From NCBI GenBank assembly GCA_963768415.1, contig CAVYHX010000006.1, positions 62,001 to 126,000 on the forward strand: a stretch of DNA of 64,000 nucleotides, read 5' to 3'. How positions within the stretch are numbered: position 1 is the first letter of the stretch; every line of letters begins with the position of its first letter. Source of the DNA: CAVYHX01 sp963768415. GTDB lineage: Bacteria; Pseudomonadota; Gammaproteobacteria; UBA9214. The translations under genes were made by a program, and so were the position numbers. The notes below the pieces were generated by a model. That model worked only from the letters and a program-made list of their open reading frames with translations. It did no database searches and had not been told where the DNA came from. Below are positions 56,944 through 64,000 of this stretch, one piece after another.

Positions 56944-57970
56944 GGACCCGGCGGGGGTGAAGTTATGATGCGCCCGCTGCGCTTGGCACATCCTGCACAC
57001 TGTTGATCAATGCACTCCCTCTCCCTCCGGGAGAGGGTTGGGGAGAGGGGATCAAATAGAAGCTGTTGTCTGATGTTAAATACCTTCATCTATTAAATCC
57101 CCTCTCCCTGGCCCTCTCCCGGGGGGAGAGGGGACTTACTGCATGTACGGTGGTTAGGACCCGACGGGGGTGAAGTCATGATGCGCCCGCTGCGCTTGGC
57201 ACATCCTACATCCTGTTGATCAATACACTCCCTCTCCCTCCGGGAGAGGGTTGGGGAGAGGGGATCAAATAGAAGCTGTTGTCTGATGTTAAATACCTTC
57301 ATCTATTAAATCCCCTCTCCCTGGCCCTCTCCCTGTGGGAGAGGGGACTTACTGCATGTACGGTGGTTAGGACCCGACGGGGGTGAAGTCATGATGCGCC
57401 CGCTGCGCTTGGCACATCCTACATCCTGTTGATCAATGCACTCCCTCTCCCCCCGGGAGAGGGTTGGGGAGAGGGGATCAAATAGAAGCTGTTGTCTGAT
57501 GTTAAATACCTTCATCTATTAAATCCCCTCTCCCTGGCCCTCTCCCTGTGGGAGAGGGGACTTACTGCATGTACGGTGGTTAGGACCCGACGGGGGTGAA
57601 GTCATGATGCGCCCGCTGCGCTTGGCACATCCTACATCCTGTTGATCAATGCACTCCCTCTCCCCCCGGGAGAGGGTTGGGGAGAGGGGATCAAATAGAA
57701 GCTGTTGTCTGATGTTAAATACCTTCATCTATTAAATCCCCTCTCCCTGGCCCTCTCCCTGTGGGAGAGGGGACTTACTGCATGTACGGTGGTTAGGACC
57801 CGACGGGGGTGAAGTCATGATGCGCCCGCTGCGCTTGGCACATCCTACATCCTGTTGATCAATGCACTCCCTCTCCCCCGGGAGAGGGTTGGGGAGAGGG
57901 GATCAAATAACAGTAGCGAACTTATTTTATACTCCCTCTCCCTGGCCCTCTCCCGGGGGGAGAGGGGACT
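56944..57970. repeat. 4.5 tandem copies of a 213-bp inverted-repeat unit inside the V-ATPase operon
   Basis: Left arms start at 57015, 57228, 57441, 57654 and 57867, an exact 213-bp period. Each unit holds a left arm CTCCCTCTCCC(T/C)CCGGGAG then AGGGTTGGGGAGAGGGG, a 50-bp spacer, a right arm TCCCTGGCCCTCTCCC...GGGAGAGGGG and a linker with GACGGGGGTGAAGTCATGAT. Units differ by few bases; units 3 and 4 look identical. The last unit has another spacer. Short minus-strand frames in each unit are not considered genes. Confidence 0.92.
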
Positions 57971-58014
57971 CGCTGTTTGTAGGTTGGAAACTAGCATTAG
58001 AGCGTACGCGCGAA

Positions 58015-58650
58015 TCACTTCAGCGCATTCCGGCATTCGTTCAGGCGCGCCAGCAACACGGACTCGATCCGGCTACGGTCGCGCAACAAGCCGGCTATAC
58101 TGCCATCGACACAGGTTTCACCCGCACAGATGCGCAGCCCGGCGCTGATCGACGGCTCATCCTTTAATATCGGGGCATAGCCGTGCAGCTCGACCAGGCG
58201 CGCCTGCAGTGCATCCCGTTCATCAACCGGCCAGTCCCGGGGATGCTCGATCTGCCAATTGTTATCCACCAGTGCCGCCGCGGCCTGCACCAGCAGATGG
58301 TCGATCCATAGCTGACGACTTGACTGCTCCTGCCAGTGTTGCTGCAATAATTCCTGTAAAGGTTGCCATGCGCGTTCGAGCAGAGCCTGATCCTGCTGCT
58401 GACGCTGTTGGCGTTGCCGGGTCTGTTGCTGGGCCGTTGCGGATGTAATCCGCGCCCGCACCTGCTCGCGGGCATCGAGGACTGCCTGGTGCAGAAGGGC
58501 CCGCGCCTCGCTGTGGGCCTGGCGGACCTGCTGCTGTGCCTCGCTGCGTGCCTGCGCCAGCATATCCGTGCATTGTTCATCCCGGTGCGTTTCCAGGAAT
58601 TTCAGCAAGTGCTGCGTCTGTGCATCGAGAATGCTTTCGGGCAAACTCAT
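58015..58650 (-). CDS. vatE: V/A-type ATPase subunit E (peripheral stalk)
   Basis: 211 residues. The N-terminal two thirds form a long charged helix, rich in Gln/Arg/Ala (EAQQQVRQAHSEARALLHQAVLDAREQVRARITSATAQQQTRQRQQRQQQ), for the peripheral stalk; the C-terminal globular part has SISAGLRICAGETCVDGSIAGLLRDRS, typical of subunit E. Overlaps vatF by 4 bp. Downstream comes the tandem repeat array. Confidence 0.88.
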   Translation of the reverse strand: MSLPESILDAQTQHLLKFLETHRDEQCTDMLAQARSEAQQQVRQAHSEARALLHQAVLDAREQVRARITSATAQQQTRQRQQRQQQDQALLERAWQPLQELLQQHWQEQSSRQLWIDHLLVQAAAALVDNNWQIEHPRDWPVDERDALQARLVELHGYAPILKDEPSISAGLRICAGETCVDGSIAGLLRDRSRIESVLLARLNECRNALK

Positions 58651-58943
58651 TCGAGTACTCCCAGTTGCCGGCGCAGGCGCGTCGCCAGATCCGGCAGCGC
58701 TGCCTGTCCGCGCACATCGGGGACGACGACCACGGGTGGCTCGACCCGGGCGAGCAGGGCATCGAGTTCTGCAGCCGGCAACCGCTGCGCCAGTGTTGCG
58801 CTGATCAGTACCAGTGATGCCTGGTCACAGGTGCGCTGAACCAGGTCCAGGAGTTCCGCATCCCGTGGCACGTACGCGCGCAATCCCGCCAGGCGCCAGG
58901 CCGTGGCGCTGACTTCATCACCGATGAAACAGGGCAGGGTCAT
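58647..58943 (-). CDS. vatF: V/A-type ATPase subunit F
   Basis: Small central-stalk subunit, 98 residues with a CheY-like fold: PCFIGDEVSATAWRLAGLRAYVP, then ASLVLISATLAQRLP and PPVVVVPD. The family motif GDE...GFRLAG-like is recognisable. Positioned between subunits K and E. Confidence 0.87.
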   Translation of the reverse strand: MTLPCFIGDEVSATAWRLAGLRAYVPRDAELLDLVQRTCDQASLVLISATLAQRLPAAELDALLARVEPPVVVVPDVRGQAALPDLATRLRRQLGVLE

Positions 58944-58961
58944 GAGTGGATGGGTGGCTTG

Positions 58962-59318
58962 CTAGAGGATCCGGTTCAGGATCAATATCGAAATGATCAG
59001 GCCATAGATGGCGATACCCTCTGCCAGCCCGATCATGATGAGGGTGCGCCCGAGCAGTTCGGGCTTCTCGGCCATGGCACCGATCGCGGCGCTGCCGACA
59101 CTGGCCACCGCGATACCGGCACCCAGTGCGGATAAACCGGTCGCCAGTGCCGCTGCCAGAAACCCCCACTGGACGATACCCGGATCCAGTGCCGCGCCGG
59201 CCGCACCGGCATCGGCTGCCAGTGCCGGCGACGGTGACCACAACCACGCAGTAGCGAGCACACACATGCCCGCGACTATGACCATCCAGACCGCCAGGCC
59301 CTTGCTACTCAGCTTCAC
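58962..59318 (-). CDS. vatK: V/A-type ATPase rotor ring subunit K (c)
   Basis: 118 residues. An N-terminal hydrophobic stretch ending SPALAADAG looks like a cleavable signal peptide, followed by a two-helix hairpin: WGFLAAALATGLSALGAGIAVASVGSAAIGAMAEKPELLG and TLIMIGLAEGIAIYGLIISILIL. The ion-binding carboxylate is Glu100. Neither the Gln in helix 1 nor a Ser/Thr after the Glu, characteristic of sodium-binding rings, is present, so proton coupling is inferred. Confidence 0.93.
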   Translation of the reverse strand: MKLSSKGLAVWMVIVAGMCVLATAWLWSPSPALAADAGAAGAALDPGIVQWGFLAAALATGLSALGAGIAVASVGSAAIGAMAEKPELLGRTLIMIGLAEGIAIYGLIISILILNRIL

Positions 59319-59333
59319 GTTATTCTCCTTATG

Positions 59334-61151
59334 CTATGACGTTGGGGGCGCGGCGAGTGGCCGGAAGGTCCGGCCGGTGCCACGCAGAAAGCGAATAAAG
59401 AATTCAAACAGTATCAGACGCGTTGTTTGCACTGTGACGACCAGGCCTTCCAGCGTCAGCACGATCAGATTGCCGACCAGCAGGATCACAACAATCGCCA
59501 CCATGTTCTCCGTTGCCCGTGCCATGGTTTCAAATGCCAGTGACAGTCCCGCATGTGCCAGGGCAAAGGCACCGACGCGCACGAATGATATGGTATTTAT
59601 CAACAGCTGGAAAATATTCTCCAGCAGCGTGCCGGCGGCGCTCAGGAATGCAGCGAAGGCGCTGCCCCGGGACTGCAGCATATAGCCGGTAAAATACCAG
59701 AGCAGGGCAATGACAGCGATAATCCCGCTCATCGGTACCAGGAAAGCGGCGATGCTGGCGAGGTAGAGGAGCAGGACTGCCGCCTCGACCTGCCACCAGC
59801 GCTTCATTTCACCGCGCCACCAGGATTCGACCGCATTGAGTCCCAGTCCCAGCAGCAATACCACCACGCCACCGGCGAGCGGCACCAGCAGCACCGGCAA
59901 GGGGTGTTCCATCGGATGCACCCAGAGCGCCGGAATGATGTCCTCGCGCCCGAAGACACTGCCAAACACGAGACCGAAAATCATGGCAGAAATTCCGTTG
60001 GCAACGAGGATGCGCAACAGGGGCCAGCGGTGCTTGAATAGCATCCCGATCAGAAACAGCACCAGGCCGTGTCCGACATCACCGAACATATAACCAAACA
60101 GCAACGGCACCAGCAGTGCCAGTAACCGGCTGGGGTCGGCTTCCTCGGCTGCCGGTGTACCGAGCATGCGCGCAAACACCTCGAATGGCTGCGCCCACCA
60201 GGGATTGTGCATCACCATGGGTGCCTTTGAATCGCCGGGCGCGGCGGGGAAATGCATGATCGAGTGAACCTGCGCCTGCTCCAGCGCCGCACTGAGACGT
60301 TCGTCATCGGGTTCGCTGGTCCAGCCGGTGACCCAGGCAAAGTTCTCCGACACCGGGACGCTGGTGATATGTCTCAGGAACCAGTCCAGCCGGTTGATGT
60401 CGCTCAGGGCCCGGGGCAAGTGTGCAGGTTTGGCGAGGGCATCGATCTGCTGGCGCAGCGCTTGCATGCGTACAGCAATTTCTTCGAGACGCTGCCTGAC
60501 CTGCTGCAATGCGTCGCTGCGTGTGCCGCGCAGCCATGCGGGCAGACGCAGGGCGCTGCCCTTGAGTGCGGCAAGCTCTGTCGCGAAGGCTTCGATATCA
60601 GCCACCGGACCGACTGCCAGAAAAAACAGGTGCGCATCCGTGCTGATCCGGATATGTAACAGTGTACCGGGCAATTCATTGATGCGACTCTGCGCCGGGA
60701 ACACAAACAGACGGCTTGCCAGTGCCGTACCGGCCTGGACCAGCAGGGTGAAATCCAGCGACTCATCCGGCAGTGCTGTCAGCATTTCCGCGAGCACTGT
60801 CAGGTCGGCCTGTTCACTGGTCAAGGCCTCCAGGTGGAGAACCAGGGGTGCGGCCTGTTGTTCCCAGGCCAGTATGCGTTGCATCGCGGTTGCGAGCGTC
60901 TTGTCGGGACTCTCCGGCAGGGTATCCTGCGCAACCTCGCTTTTCGGCCAGTAAGGCTGGTAACGCCGTGCCAGCCGGTTGAACTCCTCCATGCTGCCTT
61001 GCAGGCCCTGCAGGTTGATGCGCGTGCGGGTGCCGCTTTGTGTTTCCAGTTCAACGCTGCCGGTACGCGCGAGTGTCTCCACGGCCAGGGTGAGTTCGTC
61101 CCGTGCGGTCAGTAACTCGAACCAGCGTGCACGCACGGGACGCAGGCTCAT
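59334..61151 (-). CDS. vatI: V/A-type ATPase subunit I (a)
   Basis: 605 residues. The N-terminal half is soluble with a coiled coil; the C-terminal half has seven to eight membrane helices starting LLALLVPLLFGYMFGDVGHGLVLFLIGMLF, including GLVFGSVFG and the late segment VVTVQTTRLILFEFFIRFL, whose Arg is the likely ion-translocation arginine. Forms the half-channels next to the K ring. Overlaps the C-like gene by 4 bp. Confidence 0.94.
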   Translation of the reverse strand: MSLRPVRARWFELLTARDELTLAVETLARTGSVELETQSGTRTRINLQGLQGSMEEFNRLARRYQPYWPKSEVAQDTLPESPDKTLATAMQRILAWEQQAAPLVLHLEALTSEQADLTVLAEMLTALPDESLDFTLLVQAGTALASRLFVFPAQSRINELPGTLLHIRISTDAHLFFLAVGPVADIEAFATELAALKGSALRLPAWLRGTRSDALQQVRQRLEEIAVRMQALRQQIDALAKPAHLPRALSDINRLDWFLRHITSVPVSENFAWVTGWTSEPDDERLSAALEQAQVHSIMHFPAAPGDSKAPMVMHNPWWAQPFEVFARMLGTPAAEEADPSRLLALLVPLLFGYMFGDVGHGLVLFLIGMLFKHRWPLLRILVANGISAMIFGLVFGSVFGREDIIPALWVHPMEHPLPVLLVPLAGGVVVLLLGLGLNAVESWWRGEMKRWWQVEAAVLLLYLASIAAFLVPMSGIIAVIALLWYFTGYMLQSRGSAFAAFLSAAGTLLENIFQLLINTISFVRVGAFALAHAGLSLAFETMARATENMVAIVVILLVGNLIVLTLEGLVVTVQTTRLILFEFFIRFLRGTGRTFRPLAAPPTS

Positions 61152-61918
61152 GCTTCGATCTCTGCAGTGTCTGCAAACAGCGCCCGACTCACCAGTTCAC
61201 CGCGCAGCTGTTCCAGGTCCAGGGCGACCAGGGCGAGATGAGCGCAGGCCGCTGCCGGCTGAAAGCTGTAGCGGCGAAACACAGCCTGCAGCTGACGCGT
61301 TAGCGCCGCGCGCTGCTGCGGTGTGCTGCCCCGGTGATTGGCAGACAGCATTTTAATATGCGCCTGAAACAAGTTGCCGAGACGCGTCATTCCTGCATGC
61401 AGGCGGGTGTGCCCGGGCCACTGACGCTGCCAGAGTTCGAGCCATGCAGCACTCAATGTCATTCCACGCTGTCGCGCCTGTACCAGATAATGCCAGTCCG
61501 AACCCAGCAAGGCCTCGTTGCGTACCGCTGCGTTTTCACTCGCAAACAGGCGCAGGTGCGGGTCGATCAGCATCCAGGCGGGGGCGGCCTCGCCACTCAG
61601 CAAATGTTGCACCGCAGGCAAATCCGGCAAATGGGTGATCAGCTGAACAGAGCTGGCCCAGCGCGCCGGTAACCAGTGGGCCACTCGATCGATATAATCA
61701 CGAAACAGACGGCGTAACGTATATTCGATCTCATGGCTGTCGTGGGTTGCATTGACCCCCGCCACCCAGGGGGAGAGTGTTGTCCGTTGTGCGGCATGCA
61801 GGTAGTTGCCAAGCCCCGCAATGCCCTGTAGCTGGTGCCAGACCCGCGCATCCGGGCGCATGCCATGACGCGCCTGCACGCGCGCCTGCATGTAGGAGAA
61901 GTGTGCCTGCGTGCTCAT
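61148..61918 (-). CDS. V/A-type ATPase subunit C/d-like protein
   Basis: 256 residues, mostly helical, with no sequence motif that I can assign strictly. By position between the coiled-coil subunit and subunit I, by size and by the YMQARVQARHGMRP start, it most probably is the bacterial C/d-type adaptor between rotor ring and central stalk. Stop and the preceding gene are directly adjacent or overlapping, so it belongs to the operon. Confidence 0.7.
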   Translation of the reverse strand: MSTQAHFSYMQARVQARHGMRPDARVWHQLQGIAGLGNYLHAAQRTTLSPWVAGVNATHDSHEIEYTLRRLFRDYIDRVAHWLPARWASSVQLITHLPDLPAVQHLLSGEAAPAWMLIDPHLRLFASENAAVRNEALLGSDWHYLVQARQRGMTLSAAWLELWQRQWPGHTRLHAGMTRLGNLFQAHIKMLSANHRGSTPQQRAALTRQLQAVFRRYSFQPAAACAHLALVALDLEQLRGELVSRALFADTAEIEA

Positions 61919-62299
61919 TTACCGGGATTTACCGGCAATATCCGGGGAAGGTGCAGCGCCGCTCAGAATGCGTGCGACCTCATCTATACATTCGGCCAGG
62001 CCGGTCTCATCGAGTTGCCTGGGGGCGCGTTCCAGCTGCGCCTTTTTTTCCTCACGATCCATGGATTGCAGGTCGCCGTTCACCCGCTGCGTGACCCGCA
62101 TTTGCAGCAGCGCGATGCGATCGTCGGTACGACTGAGGATACGGCGGGCGCGCTGGCTGGCCGCCTGCAGAATGGCGCGCGCCTCCTGTTCGCAGTCAGT
62201 CACGGCCTGGCTGGTCTCAAGTTCGGCCTGAAGGACCCGGTTGATAGCCTGTTCAGCGGTGCCGGGCGAGGGCGGGTTCTTGGTGTTATTGTTCGCCAT
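61919..62299 (-). CDS. V/A-type ATPase G/H-like coiled-coil stalk subunit
   Basis: 126 residues, first gene of the operon, with GGGAG ahead of its ATG. Predominantly helical and charged (AINRVLQAELETSQAVTDCEQEARAILQAASQRARRILSRTDDRI), the pattern of the peripheral-stalk subunit pairing with subunit E. The N-terminal motif AINRVLEAE is typical of bacterial V-ATPase G/H proteins. Its stop abuts the next start. Confidence 0.72.
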   Translation of the reverse strand: MANNNTKNPPSPGTAEQAINRVLQAELETSQAVTDCEQEARAILQAASQRARRILSRTDDRIALLQMRVTQRVNGDLQSMDREEKKAQLERAPRQLDETGLAECIDEVARILSGAAPSPDIAGKSR

Positions 62300-62619
62300 T
62301 TTTCACTCCCTTATCATGAAGTTGAGCGAATGCTGCGGATGCGGTGTCCAGTTCAGTGTACCAAACAAATGCCGCTGATTTACTGCGGTGAGACAGGCCT
62401 GTTTGTCCAGGAATTTGACCGGGAGATGAAGAGGTGTGATCGGTTGCGAGGCCGCCCAGGAATTCCCGGGTCTGGCCAGCCGCACTTTACTAACAGGATG
62501 TCCACCGGTATGATTAGGCCGCTGATAACTTGCTGATAAATAATTGTATTAGTGGTCAGGCTTGAGATATCCACCACTGTACCAATCTTTGGGTATAATC
62601 CCCGTCCCGTTTTACAAAT
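62300..62619. other. divergent region between V-ATPase operon and tRNA-Arg
   Basis: No supported gene. A TATAAT at 62594-62599 suits a promoter for the tRNA, 20 bp ahead of it, though no good -35 is visible. The AT-rich stretch 62515-62555 probably includes the V-ATPase promoter on the other strand. Confidence 0.45.
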
Positions 62620-62696
62620 GCGCCCGTAGCTCAGCTGGATAGAGTACCTGGCTACGAACCAGGCGGTCGGAGGTTCGAATCCTTCCGGGCGCGCCA
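62620..62696 (+). tRNA. tRNA-Arg(ACG)
   Basis: 77 nt including encoded CCA. Acceptor GCGCCCG (62620-62626) / CGGGCGC, D-arm GCTCAGCTGGATAGAG, anticodon loop CTACGAA (ACG, read as ICG after deamination) on stem CCTGG/CCAGG, and T-arm GGAGGTTCGAATCCTTC. Confidence 0.97.
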
Positions 62697-63398
62697 TTTC
62701 TTTAAAAACAGTAACTTAGAAGAGATTTCAGGCATCTTTTACACCCGCTGCTGTCCCGTCCCTTATTATCTATATTCATGTAAATCAACAAGTTATATCA
62801 ACGTTAGAGTACCTGGTTGGAAACCAGGTGCTCGGTTACCCAGGGTTATTAAACGCTTATTTATCAATGCGTTCCAAATCTGGCGAATCTGCATTGTCCA
62901 ATAGATGTTCGTTTGTCCAATAGAATCAGGTTTCCCAGTTGTTACAGCGGTCCTGAATGAAATCGACAGCTGGTGTTTGGGCACTAATCTTAAGTTGTCG
63001 ATTTCAGGTGACAATTATGAATTCGCCACCCACACACTGGAGACAGGCGGGCAGGGGTGTCTGCGGCCGGTTGTCCGGATTCAAGGCGGGAACACGGAAG
63101 AGTGTGCAGGTGAGTGCGGTCCGCGAGGGGGCAATCAGCGGGTGTTGCAGGGACTCAGCGCGGGCATGCGCGTGCAACGACTGTGTTCCGGATGGATTGT
63201 CTCGTGTTGCGTGGGTTATGCTTCCTATACACTACTTCGGGTGTCCGACAATTCCAAGAGTCCCGAATGACCATCCCACGGTAGAGGAATGGCAGCGGGG
63301 GCAGGATTTGCACTGTTCCTACAGTTCCGACGCGTATTCGCCAGAGTTAAGCCTGTTATGGCGTGTACCCGATGGGCGACGTGCAGGTGCGGTGCTCC
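62697..63398. other. gene-free stretch with a tRNA-like remnant
   Basis: About 700 bp. 62803-62833 (TTAGAGTACCTGG-TTGGAAA-CCAGG) looks like the D/anticodon arm portion of the tRNA-Arg with a changed anticodon loop, without acceptor or T-arm. Open frames from 62905 to 63478 show no resemblance to known families and no good start. Nothing else is recognised. Confidence 0.45.
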
Positions 63399-64000
63399 CT
63401 AGGCCCAGAACCCGGCGATTCGCTCGATCATCCAGAAACTCGCTATCGAACCAATTACATAGCTCGCCGGCGTGGTAACGGACAACCAATGCACCTCGTG
63501 ATCACTGGCAGAGTAAAGCCAGCGCACGAATGCCGGCCGCAACACGTAGAAGCCGACGAGCAGCGCCAGAACGAACAGGATCTGCCCGATCTCGACGCCG
63601 ACGTTGAAGAACAACAATGCCGTTGGCAGCTCGGTCTGCGGCAGGCCGATGTCGCGCAGCACGGCTGCAAAGCCGAAGCCGTGCAACAAACCGAATGACG
63701 ACGACACGGCGACCGGGAAATGATGGGTTAGCGAATTCATATTGCCTCTCGCGATCTCACAGGCCATGAATACCACGCTTAGCGCGATGGCGGCTTCCAC
63801 AGGTGGCGTGGGAATGCGTACGAGGTCAAGTGCAGACAACGCCAGCGTGATGGAGTGGGCCACGGTGAAACCCGTGATTGTAATAAGAACACGTCGCGAC
63901 GTTTTCGCGATAAACAACAGACAAGCAACGAACAGCAGATGATCGATGCCGATCCAGATGTGTTCGATCCCCAGCCAGGTGTACTCGGTTGCAACTGCAA
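63399..64000 (-). CDS. HupE/UreJ-family membrane protein (5' end outside window)
   Basis: C-terminal 200 residues of a membrane protein of the HupE/UreJ type 2 family, associated with nickel or cobalt uptake. The frame is open to the window edge and reads YTWLGIEHIWIGIDHLLFV, the characteristic His/Asp-containing helix. Further segments: RRVLITITGFTVAHSITLALS, FMACEIAR, SSFGLLHGFGFAAVLRDIGLP and FFNVGVEIGQILFVLALL, each with family His/Glu positions. About six helices are visible. Transport substrate is uncertain. Confidence 0.85.
   Translation of the reverse strand, partial: AVATEYTWLGIEHIWIGIDHLLFVACLLFIAKTSRRVLITITGFTVAHSITLALSALDLVRIPTPPVEAAIALSVVFMACEIARGNMNSLTHHFPVAVSSSFGLLHGFGFAAVLRDIGLPQTELPTALLFFNVGVEIGQILFVLALLVGFYVLRPAFVRWLYSASDHEVHWLSVTTPASYVIGSIASFWMIERIAGFWA

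Noticed and set aside
56886..57728. Four 67-69 codon minus-strand frames, one per 213-bp repeat
   Set aside because: They consist of translated inverted repeats (PLSPTLSRRERE, PLPPGEGQGEG), repeat exactly with the array and have no independent coding signal.
56944..57970. Possible CRISPR array
   Set aside because: Period is 213 bp, both halves of the unit are conserved including what would be spacers, and no cas genes are near.
62380..62697. 105-codon minus-strand frame over tRNA-Arg
   Set aside because: Antisense of the tRNA (GFEPPTAWFVARYSIQLSYGR), a frequent false ORF.
62905..63478. Open frames of 120-173 codons before the HupE gene
   Set aside because: Two overlapping frames with no family resemblance, no ribosome site and atypical composition.

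Overview
The window is a gammaproteobacterial chromosome segment, GC-rich at an estimated 55-60 percent. This is shown by several conserved neighbourhoods: corB-ypjD beside ffh-rpsP-rimM-trmD-rplS, xerD-dsbC, and recA-recX-alaS-lysC-csrA-tRNA-Ser(GCU). The style resembles sulfur-oxidising Chromatiales-type lineages, but no gene here settles genus or order. No phage, CRISPR array, transposase gene or plasmid function was seen.

Layout. 1-6.5 kb: minus-strand membrane genes (a partial unknown gene, corB, ypjD), then the plus-strand SRP/ribosome-maturation operon ending in a clear terminator. 6.6-11.8 kb: ogt, htpG with a sigma-32 type promoter, a DsbA-fold oxidoreductase, hslR, a Nudix hydrolase and a GpsA-like dehydrogenase. 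11.9-14.5 kb: a MoxR ATPase and its metallopeptidase-like/VWA partner. 15-24 kb: adk, a diguanylate cyclase, thioredoxin, a SIMPL-domain protein, an ACP-acyltransferase fusion, nfeD plus stomatin, xerD and dsbC. 24.2-31.4 kb (minus): cnoX and a two-gene AddA/AddB-like helicase-nuclease. 31.9-36.6 kb: fdxA, mutS, pncC and thpR. 36.6-43.2 kb: recA to csrA. 43.15-44.3 kb: a remodelled tRNA-Ser locus. 44.3-62.3 kb (minus): a giant cyclic beta-1,2-glucan synthase and a nine-gene V/A-type ATPase operon. The end holds tRNA-Arg(ACG) and a truncated HupE/UreJ gene.

Two things stand out. First, the tRNA-Ser(GCU) locus holds one intact gene with terminator, plus degenerate tRNA-Ser pieces that carry about 80-bp inserts made of successive short hairpins with three-base loops. 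Three inserts share a plan, their stems covary, and a G.T pair is conserved on the tRNA-sense strand. This looks like a small structured mobile element using tRNA-Ser as target, and it is the best candidate for something undescribed. Second, the V-ATPase operon is split between its E and A genes by about 4.5 near-identical 213-bp units made of strong inverted repeats. Other intergenic spaces also carry short inverted-repeat (MITE/REP-like) elements, some nested.

A caution on gene integrity. About 24 single-base frameshifts, mostly +1, fall in corB, the VWA gene, trx, the SIMPL gene, the ACP-acyltransferase, the AddA/AddB-like pair, mutS, pncC, thpR and the glucan synthase. None was seen in ffh, the ribosomal operon, htpG, adk, recA, alaS, lysC or the V-ATPase genes. 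The reading frames otherwise look intact, so these could be consensus errors in poorly covered patches or real recent decay. Broken genes are given their full inferred span.
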